A DNA stretch of 64,000 bases from positions 80,732,253 to 80,796,252 of the forward strand of contig NC_079135.1 of assembly GCF_945859705.1 (NCBI RefSeq), given 5' to 3'. Below are positions 46,677 through 57,602 of the stretch, piece after piece. Origin of the DNA: Episyrphus balteatus. Lineage: Eukaryota > Arthropoda > Insecta > Diptera > Syrphidae. The stretch's first letter is position 1, and every line of letters begins with the position of its first letter. The position numbers were made by a program, and so were the translations under genes. Below the pieces are notes generated by a model that was not told the origin of the DNA, did not search any database, and saw only the letters and a program-made list of their open reading frames with translations.

Positions 46677-47696
46677 TCAGAACTTGGTGCAGGGAAATAA
46701 TTCCACGGGAATCTGCTCCACATGGGAATTTATTCCACTTCAAGTGGGAATCTATTACACTTTTTGAAGTGGAATAAATTCTCACCGTAGAAGGGAATTT
46801 ACTACACCAATTTTTTTGTGGAATTATTACCCACCAAAACTGTAGAAAATAGATTGATTTCTGAATATTTTAAGAACCATTTGAATTCATATTAAGCAAT
46901 ATTTTTATGTATATGGAAATAGAAGGTTTAGTTTTACCAAAATATTTTATTTTTATAAAACGACGTTGTATTCTTTTTCAAAACAAGCGATTATAGAGTT
47001 TTTCCTTCAATTGAAGTTGCTTGGACGGAATTTTTAATTATGTAACTACATCTTGTGGATATTAAGCAATTATATGGACAATGATGCTATGAAATAACGC
47101 CAAATAAAATAAGGCCAACACCACGGGAGAATCAATTTTGAGGTGTGAAAATAAAAATTCGCGCGAATTTGAATTTTGAAACATAAAAAATCAAAGTCGA
47201 CTTTAGACTACCTACTTATTAGCGACACTGCTGTTTTTTAAGTTTTTGATCAGTTTTTGTATGAAGAGCATGTAAGTATATAATATATTAATATATATAT
47301 AGTTGACACGATCCAAGACATAGCTATGTTTCTGAAACTTACAATAGAAATACATAATATTATATTTTCCCAGATCGAATTGGAAGGACTCTACTATTTT
47401 GTATGCCATGAAAATGGTTTATAAACTGAAGGTTCTATCCATTTCCGCAAAAACGCAGCTTTTTTCCAGATGGCACATACAATACAAACATAAAGTAAAA
47501 TCATTCTCCAAAATGACAAGAAATAAATCACCAAAATTGAAGGTGAAGTTATTTCCCAATTAAAAGTGTAATAAATTCTCACTCGGGGCGGGAATTTATT
47601 CCACTTCAAAAAGTGGAACAGATTCCCACATAAGGTGGAATAAATTCCCATGTGGAGCAGATTCCCGTGGAATTATTTTCCTGCACCTCAGAACTT
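46677..47696. mobile_element. Foldback FB-3 with 9-bp target duplication
   Basis: GGTGCAGGGAAATAATTCCA (46,686) mirrors TGGAATTATTTTCCTGCACC (to 47,687), flanked by perfect TCAGAACTT copies. The termini are arrays of GGAATTTATTCCAC and GTGGAATAAATTC in both orientations. Inside are remnants of the FB-1 vocabulary (GAAATAACGCC, AATAAGGCC at 47,090-47,115) and the shared core. The 1,002-bp body has no transposase. Confidence 0.92.
47122..47172. repeat. Conserved foldback core, copy 3 (short)
   Basis: CACGGGAGAATCAATTTTGA, GAGGTGTGAAAATAAAAATT and CGCGCGAATTT match cores 1 and 2, but both GAAGCGG halves are deleted. Confidence 0.8.
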
Positions 47697-48620
47697 ACGT
47701 AACGTAAGTTAGAGCATCAACATAAAAAAAAAATCATGTGTGCAATTCACACGTGGTTGAAGTGAAACCTCAAAAATCATTTTTCTTGCAAAAAAAAAAA
47801 AAAATCGAAAAAGTATAATTTTTTTTATTCCACCACTTTTTTTATATGACAACCTACAATAAATTTTATACCATCTGAAAGCTAATTGTTTCAGCTCAAA
47901 ATATTTATATCGACCATATATATACAACATCTACAAAAAGAGCTAGAATTTTTTTAAGCCAATTAGTTTTCATAAAAAAAGCAAAACAAACAATCTCTTT
48001 TCTCTTCTTACGCCATTAAATCCATTTTTTAAATGATTACCTATAATAAATTTTACATCATTATTACTCCACCTTCTATATGATGCTTTGATAATATTTC
48101 TACCATGACTACAAAAAAAGGAAGAATTTTTTAAAGGCAACCATGTCGAAATTTCAAACTGAGATTACGATACTTCCTACACTGGTGGCTGGTCATCGGC
48201 AACAGATCTTCACAGGTGTTATGAGTTTTTTTTTCATAACTTTTTCAATTAAAGATTATATAACTTGTAGAGCACGTACCATTATGTTGGATATATTAAA
48301 TTAAAGGTAATATCATCAGCATGCGTATTAAAGTTAAATAAATTTGTTATGTGCTCTAAATCAAAAGATATAACGTTTTTAGAAAAAGAACATATTTTTA
48401 CCGTTATCTCAGAATTTTGAATATGAAATAAATTGAAATTTTGCACAATTACAATTTATTTAATTACCTATCTACTGTATAAATTTCATTCATCTATCTA
48501 TTAAAAAAAAAAGTTATGTTCAATTGATTTTTCATGTCTCTTTTTCGTTTCATCTTGTTTCAAATCACTTCGATACTAAAGAAGTTTTCACTTTAAAAAT
48601 ATAAAAACAAAAAACATTTC
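47697..48620 (-). repeat. Inverted copy of the 32-kb/39-kb repeat
   Basis: Read on the minus strand: GTGAAAACTTCTTTAGTATC (48,600), then GATAACGGTAAAA, then CACCAGTGTAGGAAGTATCG, then two ~190-bp units. This gives the probable full order of the repeat that is split between 32.2-33.3 kb and 39.2-39.4 kb inside FB-2. It starts right next to FB-3. Confidence 0.7.
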
Positions 48621-49040
48621 AAAGAAGAAAAGTTTAGTTTTTTTTTTATAGAAGTAATCAGCTGTGAAAATGTGTAAGAACCTAATCGGTATCATTCGTA
48701 TTTTGAAGAACCTTTTCTTTGAACCAATTATTTGCCTTCAGCATCATTTAATTAGTTCATTTTTAAATTTTTTTCAACCAAACATTTGGGTAAAAGTAGT
48801 TTAGTCAATGCAGAAAAAAATAAATGCAACAAATTGTGTAATCTGGGATATTATTTAAAGTGGTATTGGTATGGTAAGGGTAACATACCCAAAGTCCCAA
48901 AACCATTGTGGCGAGCTTTAGGCAGAGAGGGAGTTATGAAGGTTTCCATTTTTGGTATTTCGTTAATATTTTAAATTAAAACCTTTTAAAATTTTTCACG
49001 AAAAAGTTTCTAAGAATATACGGAGGGTGTTTATGTTTGT
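48621..49040. other. AT-rich stretch, nothing recognised
   Basis: No termini, coding or RNA-like structure seen. Confidence 0.4.
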
Positions 49041-49520
49041 CTACCTATCAAAAAATGTAAAAAAAAAACTCAGGAACTGATGCTCTATTATTTCCTAAGC
49101 CTAAGCCTGAAGACATCAATCTTGACGATGCTATCAATATAACTCAAGATATACATAAGCTGTTTAAACGGCTTTGTTTTGGAGGCTTTTCTATTTAATT
49201 TTTGTTTTTTTTTTTTTTTGTTATTCAAAACTCTTCAAGAATAGAGCCGATATGGTTTATTAAAAAAGCTTATATTTTGATTCTAGAGTTTTGATTCGTT
49301 AAGATTGAGGTATTTAGGCTTAGAGGAAATGACAGAGCAAGTCCTTATATTCACATTAATTGGAAAACTCGGGTTTTGTATCCACCCAAAAACATAATAA
49401 GGTCACGATTTAAAGCTGCCAGACTTTTGAAATCGTTATTCGAACGCATAAGGCTATACAACAGCTTACTCACATTTTTGTTACACAGTGGTGGTCCAGT
49501 ATAACGAATGCCTATTATAA
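49041..49520. repeat. Relative of the spacer of the 62-64 kb inverted repeat
   Basis: CACATTAATTGGAAAA, AGATTGAGGTATTTAGGCTT and AAATGACAGAGCAAGTCC match phrases at 63,050-63,230 with divergence. A local mirror (GCTCTATTATTTCCTAAGCC versus GGCTTAGAGGAAATGACAGAG) shows a foldback of its own. Boundaries uncertain. Confidence 0.55.
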
Positions 49521-49789
49521 CGAATTATTGATGATTTATTTAAAACATAAAACTAATAGGTACATATTTAGGTTCAAAAAAATGTTTTTTAATTTTTTGG
49601 AAAAAAGGATCTAATTTTAAACCAAAGAGATTTTAATGAAAAACAAAATTGATTTTGTTAAAACATTTCTGATAAAGGTAAAAAAAAATCATAAAATCTG
49701 TGTTTATAATGAGACACCGTTTTTAATCATTTTGATCACAAAACGAATATGCCATCTGATTTTTTGTATGAAAAGATATTTTTAGAAAA
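49521..49789. other. AT-rich stretch
   Basis: No recognised element; possibly the interior of family P continuing to the right. Confidence 0.35.
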
Positions 49790-50560
49790 AAAATTGAAAA
49801 TCGTTAGAACCGTTTTTTTTTTTTTTAAATTAATTTTTAATAGGTAGGTACAAACATTTTCTACAATTTTGGAAAAAAAAAGTTGGTACGACATTTTAAA
49901 ATTGATTTTTCAAAAAAACAAAATTTGAAATATTTTGTTAAAATTTAAAAATGAATTTTTTGATATTACTTTACTTAAACGCTTTTGTGTAAAAATTTTC
50001 GTTGAAATCGGGTTAGTCGTTTACGAGATATTCAGAAACCAAGAAAACGGTTCTATGTTAGGTACCGTTAATAATGGCTCAACATTTTTTTTTTTTTAAT
50101 TTCTAATGTTGGGTCTTATTTGTAACATTACACAAAAATTTTAATCAAAATCGTTACAGCCGTTTTTGAAAAAAATTTACTTTATTATTTCCGTTATATG
50201 GCAGGAACCCTTAGTTTTAGTCATAAAAAAATTTCAATTTCCCCTCTAGGAAATCGTCCAAAACTGTTTCTCGGCCCTAGCGAGGTAATCCGTCGAAGCG
50301 GATTTTGTCCGATCTCATACGAATCGGACAGTTTTTACCTGTCGGAAACACACCTCGAAGCATATTTCGTATGAAATCGGAGAATTTCCGCTCCGACGGA
50401 TTACCTCGCTAGGGAAGTCGGTTTGAAGAAAATCCCTTTGCGGAAAATAGCTTTAGCTCGACGTATACAGACAGACAGGATAGAGCGGAACCCATTTTTT
50501 GATATTTTCTGTCATCGTAATGTCATGGTCTAATTGTTATCTCGATTTCGGTTTTTTACG
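49790..50560 (-). repeat. Dispersed family P, inverted copy
   Basis: GACAGACAGG, CATCGTAATGTCATGG and TTGTTATCTCGATTT are complements of the start of the 16.8-kb copy. Interior phrases (ATTTCCGTTATATGGCAGG, GTTCTATGTTAGGTACCGTT) fit the same family. It carries the MITE at 50,275-50,414. Confidence 0.75.
50275..50414. mobile_element. 140-bp MITE (CCCTAGCGAGGTAATCCG)
   Basis: CCCTAGCGAGGTAATCCGTC mirrors GACGGATTACCTCGCTAGGG. Subterminal GAAGCGGATTTTGTCCGAT and ATCGGAGAATTTCCGCTCC repeat the CCGA/TCGG theme. No clear target duplication. It interrupts the family P copy. Confidence 0.85.
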
Positions 50561-50578
50561 AATCTTAAACTTGCCCTA

Positions 50579-51513
50579 TAGTTACGGTGACGATATTTCT
50601 TGAAGCGAAACCCAGGACAGATACAAAATTTGCTGGATCGTTTTGAAAATATTATTTTCAAAAAAAAAAAAATAAATAAATAAAAGTTGAAATTTTTTAA
50701 AATGAGTTTTCATAACTTTTCCTTGTTTTATGTAAAGATTTCTTAAACGATTTTATAGTAGCATTTGCATTGAAATCATTGAAATCATTAAAGTCGTTCA
50801 CGAAATCAATAAAGAGGTTTTATGATAAGTAGGTACTGTTAATAACTTATAAAAAAATATTTTCAATCAAAGTCGTATGAGCTGTTTTTTAGCATTTTAA
50901 ATTTAATTTATATGATTTTGAAATTGAATCATTATTTTCAAAACATGATAAGTCTATTTGCTCAAGAAAAGTTTCTCACAACATATTTTTTTTTTATTTA
51001 CCAAGTTTGAGCTATACTTTAAATGCAAATATTATCCTTATATGTACATCAAAAGATCTACTGATTAAGATTTGAATTCATAACAATTATTAATATAAAC
51101 CTTTTTGTGAGCTTAACTAAAAATATTCAAAATCGACTTATATCATGTTTTGAAAATAAAAGATTTAATTGTATAATCTTTAATTAAAATTATAAGAGTT
51201 TCTTTTGACTTTGGAGACTAAGAAAAATGTTCGTTTTATTAAAGCAGTGTTATAGGCTTAATGCTTTTTTACGAAAAATTGGAAAAACTTTTAATTTCCA
51301 AGCATAATGTAATTTTTGTGTTCCGTACAAAGTTTTTAAAATGAAAAAAAAATCAGAGAATGTGCAAATATGGGACAATCACGGGACAAATTACAAAATA
51401 CGGGAAACTTATATGTCCCGGCGTCCCAGGTTTCTTAAATAAAAACCCGGGACAAGCTGTAGAAATATGGGACAGTCCCGGGTAAACCGGGACGAATGGT
51501 CACCGTACCTATA
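50579..51513. mobile_element. Element TAGKTACGGTGAC, word CGGGAC
   Basis: TAGTTACGGTGACGATATT on the left and GAATGGTCACCGTACCTA on the right are inverted ends. The right ~130 bp is full of CGGGACA/TGTCCCG in both orientations; the left retains only CCCAGGACAG. Similar ends recur singly at about 52,145 (TACGGTGACCATATTT) and 57,240 (CGGTCACCGTA). Confidence 0.65.
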
Positions 51514-52398
51514 ATAGTATAGTAAAAAATTGTTGAAAAAATTTAGTTTTGAAAATTTGATTACACAGAGGGTTTATTACGTAATACGAAACAAGCGGCA
51601 AGTAAACGATAATGAAGTAAACGCCAGTCACGACAAAAAGGGATTATGTAAAACGAGAAAGCCGTTTAGACAAACTAAACCGAAAAAAAAAATATTTTTT
51701 TGAGGCTCACATGCCTCAAAAAAAGGTAGACGCAACAATATTATTAAAAGTAAACAAAAACAAAAGTCAAACGATAGGCAAATAACAGTCGTAAAGATTA
51801 ACGTCGTAAAGATTAACTAGTATCGTTGACATAAGCGGTTCATCGATAACGAAGTAGTTTCAACGATAATCGTTTTGCAAAATGGGGCCCCAGTTTTTTT
51901 TTATTGAAACTTATTCTTTATGATGGTGTATACAAAATTAGCTGCTATTCAATAAAATAATGTACTAAACGGAAAAAAAAACGTATTTTTGGAATCGATT
52001 CTTCAGTAGGTAATGAACGTTTCATATACAAAAGAAAAAAATAATAAAACTTGCGCATCATAGTAAAAAAATAAAGTGGTATGACTTAAAACATTACGCA
52101 AATACCTGAAAATTCTATTCCGCTGACTCTCGGTCTATTATAAGTACGGTGACCATATTTTTAAACTCCAAATAATGAACTAAAACAAAAGTTAAGCCCA
52201 GTTCTTAGCTATTTTTGAAGTTATACTTCTTATGGGAGGGTGGGTATGAAAATTTACTTTTTGACAAGAATGTCAAAGGGATTATGACGCGATCACCCTG
52301 GGTAGCAGGGCTGTCGTTTCACCTTTAGAGTAGGCAGTACTTTAGTATTTAAAAATGCAGTACGCCGCAGTACGGCAAACATAAAACACACAACACGT
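51514..52398. other. Non-coding stretch
   Basis: 51,560-51,880 repeats AAACGATA, CGTAAAGATTAAC and similar words, suggesting another word-built element, but I could not pair its ends. A solitary TACGGTGACCATATTT end lies near 52,145. Confidence 0.4.
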
Positions 52399-52541
52399 TG
52401 CAAGTTACATGTTTCATGTGGCAAGTTGCATGTGGCAAGTTGCATGTGGCAAGTTGCGTGTGGCAAGTTGCATGTGGCAAGTTGCGTGTGGCAAGTTTCA
52501 TGTGGCAAGTTACATGTGGTAATTTCCATGTGGCAAGTTGC
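52399..52541. repeat. 14-bp minisatellite (GTGGCAAGTTGCAT)n
   Basis: About ten units of GTGGCAAGTTGCAT, with G/A variation at the GCGTG/GCATG step. The last unit is cut by the hAT-like element that follows, whose 8-bp duplication CAAGTTGC/CAAGTTCC comes from the unit itself. Frames with Cys-His-rich repeats here are artefacts. Confidence 0.95.
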
Positions 52542-52655
52542 CAGGGTTGCAAAAAGCTCACATTTCAGCTCAGCTCAAAGCTCAGCTCAAATTTGAGCTA
52601 GGTACCATAGCGTAGCTCATTGGAGCTGAGCTGAAAGTGAGCTGAGCTGAAAGTG

Positions 52656-53590
52656 AGCGCCCCAACTTCCAACGCCTATATCTCGGAATTTTTATGAAAA
52701 TGAAAAAAATGTTTTGATGCCAAAAGGTAGCGGGGACTCTAACCTACATTTGGGTACAACTCCCATCCCTGTAGGTCCACGCGTTCTCAAACCGGGAGAA
52801 CTTAAAAGTAAAAAAAAAAAATAGGCACGATTCTGAAAAAATAGGCATGATGTGGCGGTTTAACATGGAAGGCAATTTTTTTTAAATCTGACAATAAGCA
52901 AAGCGTAGGCCCATAACACAAGCTATCATTTGGCATCACTCCCAAAAATTGCTCTCAAGCGGTTTAGCTTCCAGGAGCGTTCAAAGATTCAGGGATTTTT
53001 CGAAAAAAAATTTTACCCCAACTTTCAAACGCGATTTTCTCGGAATTTTGAAAAAAATCGAAAACCGGATTATACCACTTTCGGGTAGCTGAGAATATAA
53101 GCTTTCATATGGCACCACTCCCCTGTCTCTAGATCAAAGCGTTCAGCTCCCAGAAGTTTTTTCGCGCCCCCAACTTCCAACGCCTATATCGCGAAATTTT
53201 GAAGAAAATGAAAATAAAATTTTTGATGCCAAAAGGTAGCGGGGACTCTAACCTACATTTGGGTACAACTCCCATCCCTGTAGGTCCACGTGTTCTTAAA
53301 CCGGGATAACTTAAAAGTAGAAAAAATAAAAGGCACGATTCTGAAAAAAAGGCATGATGTGGCGGTTTAACATGGAAGGCGATTTTTTAAAAATCTGATA
53401 ATGTGCTAAGCGTAGGCCCATGACACAAGCTATCATTTGACATCACTCCCAAAAATTGTTCTCAAGCGGTTTAGCTTCCAGGAGCGTTCAAAGATTAGGG
53501 GATTTTTCGAAAAAAAAATTTACCCCAACTTTCAAACGCGATTTTCTCGGAATTTTGAAAAAAGTCGAAAAACCGGATTGTACCTGATTT
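52656..53590. repeat. 508-bp-period direct duplication inside the hAT-like element
   Basis: CCAACTTCCAACGCCTATAT, GGTAGCGGGGACTCTAACCT, GGCATGATGTGGCGGTTTAA and TTCTCGGAATTTTGAAAAAA recur in order from 52,656 and again from 53,164. The second unit lacks few bases and differs at scattered sites. Confidence 0.9.
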
Positions 53591-53788
53591 TTTTTTATGA
53601 TAAAAAAAGAAATATTTTACTAAAAAAATAGAAATATATTTACTATTAAAAAACCAAGAGAAAAGATCACGAAAAATTATCTGCTTTATTTAATATCCAT
53701 GTGTTAAAATAATTCCATTGATAACTAGAACCAAACATCTTAAGCTATGGTGTTTTATAAAAGTTTAAAATATCTTCATATTTCATTA

Positions 53789-54557
53789 TACACCGAAAAA
53801 AAAACCAATATCAATTTAACATTTTTTAAATATCAATTTAACATATTTTAAATATCAGCCAAAAATACTCTATAAAATGTGTTTTATGATATTTAAAATG
53901 TTAAAACAACATTTTTATTATCAGGACGATATTTAAATGTCACATTTTGGAAATTTTTTTTGATATTTTATTATCATTTTTTCATATCAATTTCTCATTC
54001 CAAATTATTGAAAAATACTAAATAAAAAATTCTTAATGTGTACTAATTTAAAGGCGCTTTGTGTTTTTTCGAAGTAAAATGTATGATTTACTGAGAAAAT
54101 TTGATCGGCACTAAGATTTTACTTCACATAGTTTGGGAGAAAATTACAAAACAATTATATCACCTATGCTATAATAGAAAAAATAATATCACCATTATTT
54201 TGTAAAGAATATTCCCTTTCAGTAATGTTTTTGAAAAAAGAAAGAAAATTCTTAAAATAATAATAAAAATGAAAAGGAAAGAAATAGGTTTCATTATAAT
54301 AAACTAAAACGTAAAATCTAGTCAACATTGATATTTTAATTGTCAAAGTGAAATTTTCACTATCCACTTAAACTTAAAAAAATGTCAAAATGATATTTTA
54401 ATTATCAAAGTGAAATTTTCACTATCCCACCTGAAATTAAAAAATGTCAAAATGATATGATAAAATATCAAAATTGATATTTTAATTGTTGGACGACTTT
54501 TGTCACTGAAAAATGTTAATTTGATAGCTGTTATTATCAAATTTTTTTTTCGTTGTA
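53789..54557. mobile_element. Nested element TACACCGAAAAAAAA, word TGATATTTTAATTATCA
   Basis: TACACCGAAAAAAAAACC on the left and TTTTTTTTCGTTGTA on the right are inverted, with TA at each edge. The interior repeats ATCAATTTAACAT, GATATTTAAAATGT and TTAATTATCAAAGTGAAATT in both orientations. The poly-A-adjacent termini recall the CACGCAGAAAAAT element at 26.2 kb. Confidence 0.7.
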
Positions 54558-54821
54558 CTTTCCAAATAAAAATCAATGTATCCTCTCACCCATCACAGCT
54601 CAGCTCACTTTACTTTAGCTCACCCAACAGCTCAGCTCAGCTCACCGACAACTCAGCTCACCCAACAGTTCAGCTCAACCATCAGCTCAGCTCACTTTCA
54701 GCTCAGCTCAAATGAGCTGAGCTATGGTACATAGCTCAAAAGTGAGCTAGCTCAAAATTTGAGCTGAGCTGTGAGCTGAGCTCAGCTCACTTTTGAGCTT
54801 TGTAGCAACCCTGCAAGTTCC

Positions 54822-56052
54822 ATATTGCTACTACTAGTGCTGAAGCACACACAATTTTCATAAAATTACCATATCGCACATTTTATGCGCAATTCATTTA
54901 CTTTCGTTAAGCGTATACCGTACGTTCTGAACCGCATGAGTAAATTTCACAGAATAAATTGAAAACTACATGGACGCAAGGAGGATGAAAGAATTAATTT
55001 ATTGTTAACTTGATAAAAATGTAAAAAAACGAAGTGTGGATTAATTAATTTAATAATAGAAATTAAAAATATCAAATGAAATTCATTTACATATACTGAA
55101 TGAGAAGTATAACTTCAGTAGCGTGTACATGTGTACACACACTCTTTTTTTTTTTTTATTTCAGTTTTTACATAAAAGTATTTTTTGTTCCTAAATAAAA
55201 AAGGTATTGAGCAGCTTCAACAGCTAATGTTTTTAGAAATAGGTAAGTATTATGTAATTTTAAAATTACTTTTCGTTAAGCTGTCTTTTAAGTTTGAACG
55301 TCACATAATCATAAGTGAAAATCATAATCATGATCATGATTATAAGTGAAAATAAAATAATAAGGCAAAAGTTTGCTAAACAAAAAAACGTCTTTGACTT
55401 AATATAACTTATTTTTTATTTGTTTCAACAAAAATAATGTGCATTAAATCGATAGAAAATGTTGTAACGAACAATTAATAGCTTTATTTTTTGTCGTAGG
55501 ACACTCTGAAGCCGAGTTATTCCCAAAAAACGATATTTTTGGGTGTTTTCGCACCGGTTTTGCATGCGTTCATTTATCAATTGCTCGGCCATCTTTGGTG
55601 ATAAAGAGCTGATTTTTTCTGTAAAATGCAGGACATGAATAGGGCTACAAAATAAATTAGAAAAATATCAATCATGATATAAGCTTTTTTCGAAATAATG
55701 AAAAAAATGTGTTTTTTAACAGCAAGAATTTGGCTTTAAATGGCTGCCATTTTGTATTTACTCACTCAAATACAATGAAATTACATACAACGATAAAAAA
55801 TATTATAAGGAAGAGAATGTATGTTTATTTTTTGGTCTACGACAATCTGGAGCAAAGATATTAGCTTAGAAGTAAAATATCCCAAAAAAATGTATTTTTG
55901 TGAATAACTCCGCTAAAAAGAATGATCAGGTGGTGAGAAATTGGGTTTAAGCCTTTTAAATATACCCCTATCGATCCATGAAATAAAAACTGACAGTGCC
56001 TCTCTGCGCAAGGTGAGGCCCTTTTTTCCGACGACGCTCTGACTGGAGTATT
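54822..56052. other. Non-coding stretch with dispersed-repeat texture
   Basis: 55,490-56,040 has paired phrases (CCCAAAAAACGATATTTTTGGG; ATCCCAAAAAAATGTATTTTTG) and probably belongs to an interspersed repeat, but its ends are not defined. No gene seen. Confidence 0.4.
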
Positions 56053-56405
56053 TGTCTCAAAACTTTTTTTTCTGCGGGCAACCGTTTCTCCACAATTTTG
56101 CATCAAACACAATTTTCTTCGTTTTTAAGTTGTTTTTTACACTTTCATATCATTTAGGACCAAAAAACACGTTGATGAGTATTAATTTTTTGTACTTTTT
56201 ATTAAAGCCCAGTTTATTTTCATAAAAGAAATATGTTTTATTTCATAAAAAAGGCTACTGAAAGTAATTAAAAAAAATAAACAAACTGAGTGAATTAAAA
56301 AAAAAATAATTTTTAAATACAAAATTAATTTAAATGAATTAAAACTTTTTCTGAGCTTTATCTATTTGTTCTTTTCTTAACCACAATAGCTCAGAAAAAG
56401 TTTTT
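56053..56405 (+). mobile_element. Truncated copy of the 3.4-kb TA foldback
   Basis: TTTGTCTCAAAACTTTTTTT, GCAACCGTTTCTCCACAATT and AAAGGCTACTGAAAGTAATT follow the order of 3654-3965. It includes the turn region and then stops; both CAGGGTGTCCC termini are absent. Confidence 0.88.
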
Positions 56406-56873
56406 AATTCATTTAGTGACTTAGTCCACTTTCATAATCATGGGCACATATGTCCCACTCAAAAAGCCGTCTGGAACATATGTGTCCGAGCCCACCCATC
56501 GCCCCCTATGGATATTTTTTGAACTTTTTTGTTTTAAATATACTAAGATTAAATCATTTGATCGGTTCAACGAAAAATATTTCATGTTAGGTTAATAACA
56601 GCATTCCGGGTTGAAAGGGTTAACGGATGTGACGTAAAAAATCGATTGAAACTGTTTTGGTGACTCTAAAAAAGCATAATTTTTGAATTTTTTAAATGAA
56701 AAATCGTGGATTAATAATAATTCAAAATTTGCTTAACTTGCCAAAAATTGCCATTTAGTGATTTAAAAATCATATTACTGTAGTACCTTCAACTATTTTC
56801 TGTTTTAAATTGTTTAAAACATTATTTAAGAGTAAACAAAATTCTAGCATCATTTCATTACATTACCACCCCT
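56406..56873. other. Short non-coding stretch
   Basis: GGGCACATATGTCCCACTC and GGAACATATGTGTCCGAGCCC at 56,445-56,500 are palindrome-like words similar in style to the foldback termini. No partner end was found. Confidence 0.4.
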
Positions 56874-57015
56874 ATTCTCCCCCAACAGTCACAACTTATG
56901 AGAGTCACAAAAATTCTCAAAGTTGTGATCTGATATGGAGCAGATTACAACTAACAACAACTTAACGAAAAATTGTGAATCTCATAAGTTGTGACTGTGG
57001 GGGAGAATCGGGGTA
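56874..57015. mobile_element. TA-flanked MITE (CTCCCCCAACAGTCACAACTT)
   Basis: CCACCCCTATTCTCCCCCAA on the left and TGTGGGGGAGAATCGGGG on the right are inverted and flanked by TA. AGTCACAACTTATGAGA, GTTGTGATCTG and ACAACAACTTAACG fill the 138-bp body with one word in both orientations. Confidence 0.88.
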
Positions 57016-57256
57016 TACGATTTTTCACATTCCGAAAATTAAGGCATGTTCACATTATCATTTTGTTCAAAAAATAACTTTACTTTTCCGTTTTTTTTTT
57101 TTTTTTGATAAAATCATAAATACTGAACAAATAATGAACAGCTTTTAAAACAATTTAACATTTTTTGTATGTTTTTGAATACAAAATAATTCATAATGAA
57201 CATTTACTTAAAATTATGAAAAGTTCATTATTATAATGAACGGTCACCGTAATTAT

Positions 57257-57602
57257 AATCACAACAAAAACATACTGTTAAAAAAAGAGCCAAGTTCTTC
57301 TCTCTTGAAATTATGCTGGCACAAGAAGTACTGAGATGTAAAAGTGTACCAAGTTCTAAAGTTTGGGTTCAAATTCGTATCAATAAAATTTTGATTGCTC
57401 TCTTGACAATTTTTCTTTTAATTATCGATTTTTAAAGTTATTTCAAAAATTGCCAAGTAAACAATCAAAATTTTATTGATACGAATTTAAACCCAAACTT
57501 TAGAACTTGGTACACTTTTACATCTCAGTACTTTTTGTGCCAGCATTATTTCAACATAGAAGAACTTGGCTCTTTTTTTAACAGTATGTTTTTGTTGTGA
57601 TT
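57257..57602. mobile_element. 346-bp near-perfect foldback
   Basis: AATCACAACAAAAACATACT mirrors AGTATGTTTTTGTTGTGATT. Arms of about 150 bp include AAGAGCCAAGTTCTTC, AAAGTGTACCAAGTTCTAAA and GTATCAATAAAATTTTGATT, with few mismatches. The loop is short (about 57,410-57,450). It would be a long hairpin RNA if transcribed. Confidence 0.9.

Larger units (their letters stand above)
52534..54821. mobile_element. hAT-like element built of GAGCT words
   Basis: CAGGGTTGC at 52,542 and GCAACCCTG ending at 54,813 are inverted ends with flanking CAAGTTGC and CAAGTTCC, an 8-bp duplication with one change. Both ~120-250-bp subterminal zones consist of GCTCAGCTCA, GAGCTGAGCT and AGCTCACTTT in dense alternation. 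The interior holds a 508-bp-period direct repeat and a nested element. No transposase frame. Confidence 0.9.

Noticed and set aside
52293..52601. Cys-His-rich repeated peptides resembling zinc-binding repeats
   Set aside because: All three frames read the 14-bp minisatellite; the 14-bp period is not a codon multiple, so no stable protein repeat exists.
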